A program made the translations under genes and the position numbers. Below are positions 62,444 to 64,000 of a stretch of DNA of 64,000 nucleotides, piece after piece. The stretch's first letter is position 1, and each line of letters begins with the position of its first letter. This stretch comes from Hippasteria phrygiana. Taxonomy: Eukaryota > Echinodermata > Asteroidea > Valvatida > Goniasteridae. Where the stretch lies: positions 496,001-560,000 of the forward strand of contig JAZGUH010000443.1 of assembly GCA_037893225.1 (NCBI GenBank), written 5' to 3'. The notes under the pieces are model-generated. The model was not told the DNA's origin and made no database searches. It saw only the letters and a list, made by a program, of their open reading frames with translations.

Positions 62444-63570
62444 ACGAAACTCTCGCACACGCACACATGTGCGTTTTCCTATACTTATGAGGACCATGAA
62501 TGGAACCCTTCTTTTGTTCCCTTTGTTTGTACTTACTTTTTCCGAACAGCTCACATAAGGTTTGTACACGAAATTCTCCAGGGGACTCGACCCAAGTCCT
62601 TAATGTCATTGTTATCCCTAATCCCCATTGTCCCAAGTCCTCTCTCGTATAGCCTAACCCACTTAAAGTCTATGCGACCGCTGTACTGTGTCTATGGTGA
62701 GGAAAACCCTCGGTCACTGGTAGCGTTTTCCGTGCAAAATGTCTATGCGTGCGATCGAAGAGAAGAGTTTCGAGGCCATATTCGGTACACAAATTCAATC
62801 CAGCTTTACTGATTCATAGGTGAGTAAATTGCAAACGGGGCTCCTGTACGAATTCGTGCTTGTTGACATGCATAGAGCTATATTAAAATTAATATAGCTC
62901 TATGGGTATATGTACTTTATTCAACTGCAAGCTCTTTTATACTTGGATAACCACATTATGCTAACCAATGTTCATTACATGTGTTGTACATCATTGACTC
63001 GCATAGTGTTTTTGTTTAAAATTTGTTTGCCAAACTTTACCAATTACGCACACACACAAAGGTTCCTGGATCAATGTAATGGCTTTGCTTTCTTTCTACA
63101 CCAACTAGTAAAATCTAATAAAATGTCACAGAAGATGAAAAAATTAATAACGTATAATTCATTTTGAAAAAATCACTGTCGGAAACACTGTACGGTTGTT
63201 GAATCCTGAATTCGTTGCTGTCGATACCCTATGCCTATAACACACAATAACAGGACCATCACAGCAGCGGTGTTTCTACCTTTGAGGTTGGTGGTACATG
63301 TATATTACCTATGGCTTTTTTATGTCACAATTAAAACAATTACTTCATCCCTTTCCCCTTGATCACACCGTCTTGTATGAGTTACAAATAATCACAAGCT
63401 TACACTGATCCACATAAAAAGGTTGACTTGGCTCCATGAAACGGGTATAGACAGTGGAAATATTAAAAATTGAGATTATGGTATTTCCTGAACGTACAGG
63501 TACTAAGCTTAAATTTGATGTATTGACGGAGGGTGTATCCAGATGGGGCATCATAAACAAACCCTACTGC
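62444..63570. other. No gene recognised; one perfect hairpin
   Basis: CATAGAGCTATATTA at 62870 and its inverse ending 62902 form a perfect AT-rich hairpin with a 3-nt loop. The remaining frames are short and lack motifs. Confidence 0.55.
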
Positions 63571-63574
63571 CGAA

Positions 63575-63770
63575 CCGTGGTGTTAAATTAACACCATGTG
63601 GTATCTAGGCATATATTGATAAAGATACTGCATGTAAATTAACACCACGTGGTATCTAGGCCTATATTGATAATGATACCACATGGTGTTATATTAACAC
63701 CACGTGGTATCTAGGCTTATATTGATAAAGATACCATACGGTGTTAAATTAACACCACAGTTGTTGACTC
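63575..63770. repeat. Tandem palindromic repeat, about 60-bp units
   Basis: The block TTAACACCACGTGGTATCTA followed by GGCNTATATTGATAAAGATA is repeated three to four times. Each unit is bordered by inverted GGTGTTA/TAACACC words. Confidence 0.8.
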
Positions 63771-63817
63771 AGTTAGCACTTTAAGTATTTTCAGTTATAA
63801 CGACACTAATGATTCAC

Positions 63818-63960
63818 AAGGTTCATGTCCACACGGGGCAACCCTTACAACAATCTCCCATGCAAAACCCCATGGGAAATTTCACCATGGGAATTGCATG
63901 GTGAATTGGACACCATGGGGATTTCAACATAATAAGGCTCGTGTCTACACGAGGCAACAC
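63818..63960 (+). repeat. Direct repeat pair with CATGG-rich centre
   Basis: AAGGTTCATGTCCACACGGG near 63819 and AAGGCTCGTGTCTACACGAG near 63936 are related. Between them CCATGGG and CCCATGG palindromes recur. Confidence 0.6.
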
Positions 63961-64000
63961 ACAGGCAATCAGTTTCAGACAAAATTAAGCATTTTTTATG

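Noticed and set aside
61910..62444. Three overlapping 139-154-codon ORFs with a TAQLQSHGSAAV pattern
   Set aside because: They are the three readings of an 18 x 19-bp minisatellite and not protein-coding evidence.

Overview
The window is animal nuclear DNA and is dense in transposable elements. Genes are split by GT-AG introns, there are no bacterial-style operons, and most sequence is intron or intergenic DNA filled with retrotransposons, a Tc1-type transposon and many miniature inverted-repeat elements (MITEs). The recurrent words TAGGCCTA and TACATGTA, the gcgccctc-type repeats, a CR1-like LINE scrap with a 2A-like peptide motif and a Nimb/I-like LINE suggest a marine invertebrate, most likely a non-vertebrate deuterostome such as an echinoderm. 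The species is an inference and cannot be fixed from the sequence alone.

Layout. 1-3715: decayed Ty3/Gypsy LTR retrotransposon (pol plus 3' LTR). 3892-10369: nearly full-length but broken LINE with zinc-knuckle ORF1 and endonuclease-RT-RNase H ORF2, carrying two younger MITE insertions. 11-17.5 kb: MITEs, a tentative two-exon gene, two EGF exons, a 13-bp minisatellite and a tRNA-like SINE. 17.9-22.6 kb: fold-back elements and a second Ty3/Gypsy copy in the opposite orientation. 25.4-27.1 kb: a complete but dead Tc1-like transposon. 30.3-32.2 kb, minus strand: a two-coding-exon BANF1 (barrier-to-autointegration factor) gene. 33-41 kb: long inverted-repeat elements and a CR1-like fragment. 41.8-56.2 kb: a ten-exon SLC3-type amino-acid-transporter heavy-chain gene with an intact frame. 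56.6-59.7 kb: a tandem repeat of about 0.4 kb units and an internally deleted mariner-like transposase. 60.1-61.6 kb: a MITE-disrupted EGF exon and a terminal EGF exon. 62-64 kb: an 18-unit 19-bp minisatellite and further tandem repeats.

The two best-supported host genes are BANF1 (minus, 94 residues) and the SLC3-like heavy chain (plus, about 672 residues). Both were assembled by joining exons whose reading phases agree across GT-AG boundaries. The EGF exons at 14, 17, 60 and 61 kb are on one strand with phase-1 introns. They may belong to one very large gene enclosing the other two, or to two genes. No operon-like cooperation is implied. Apart from these genes, the window is mainly a record of nested transposition, and several target-site duplications can be read exactly.
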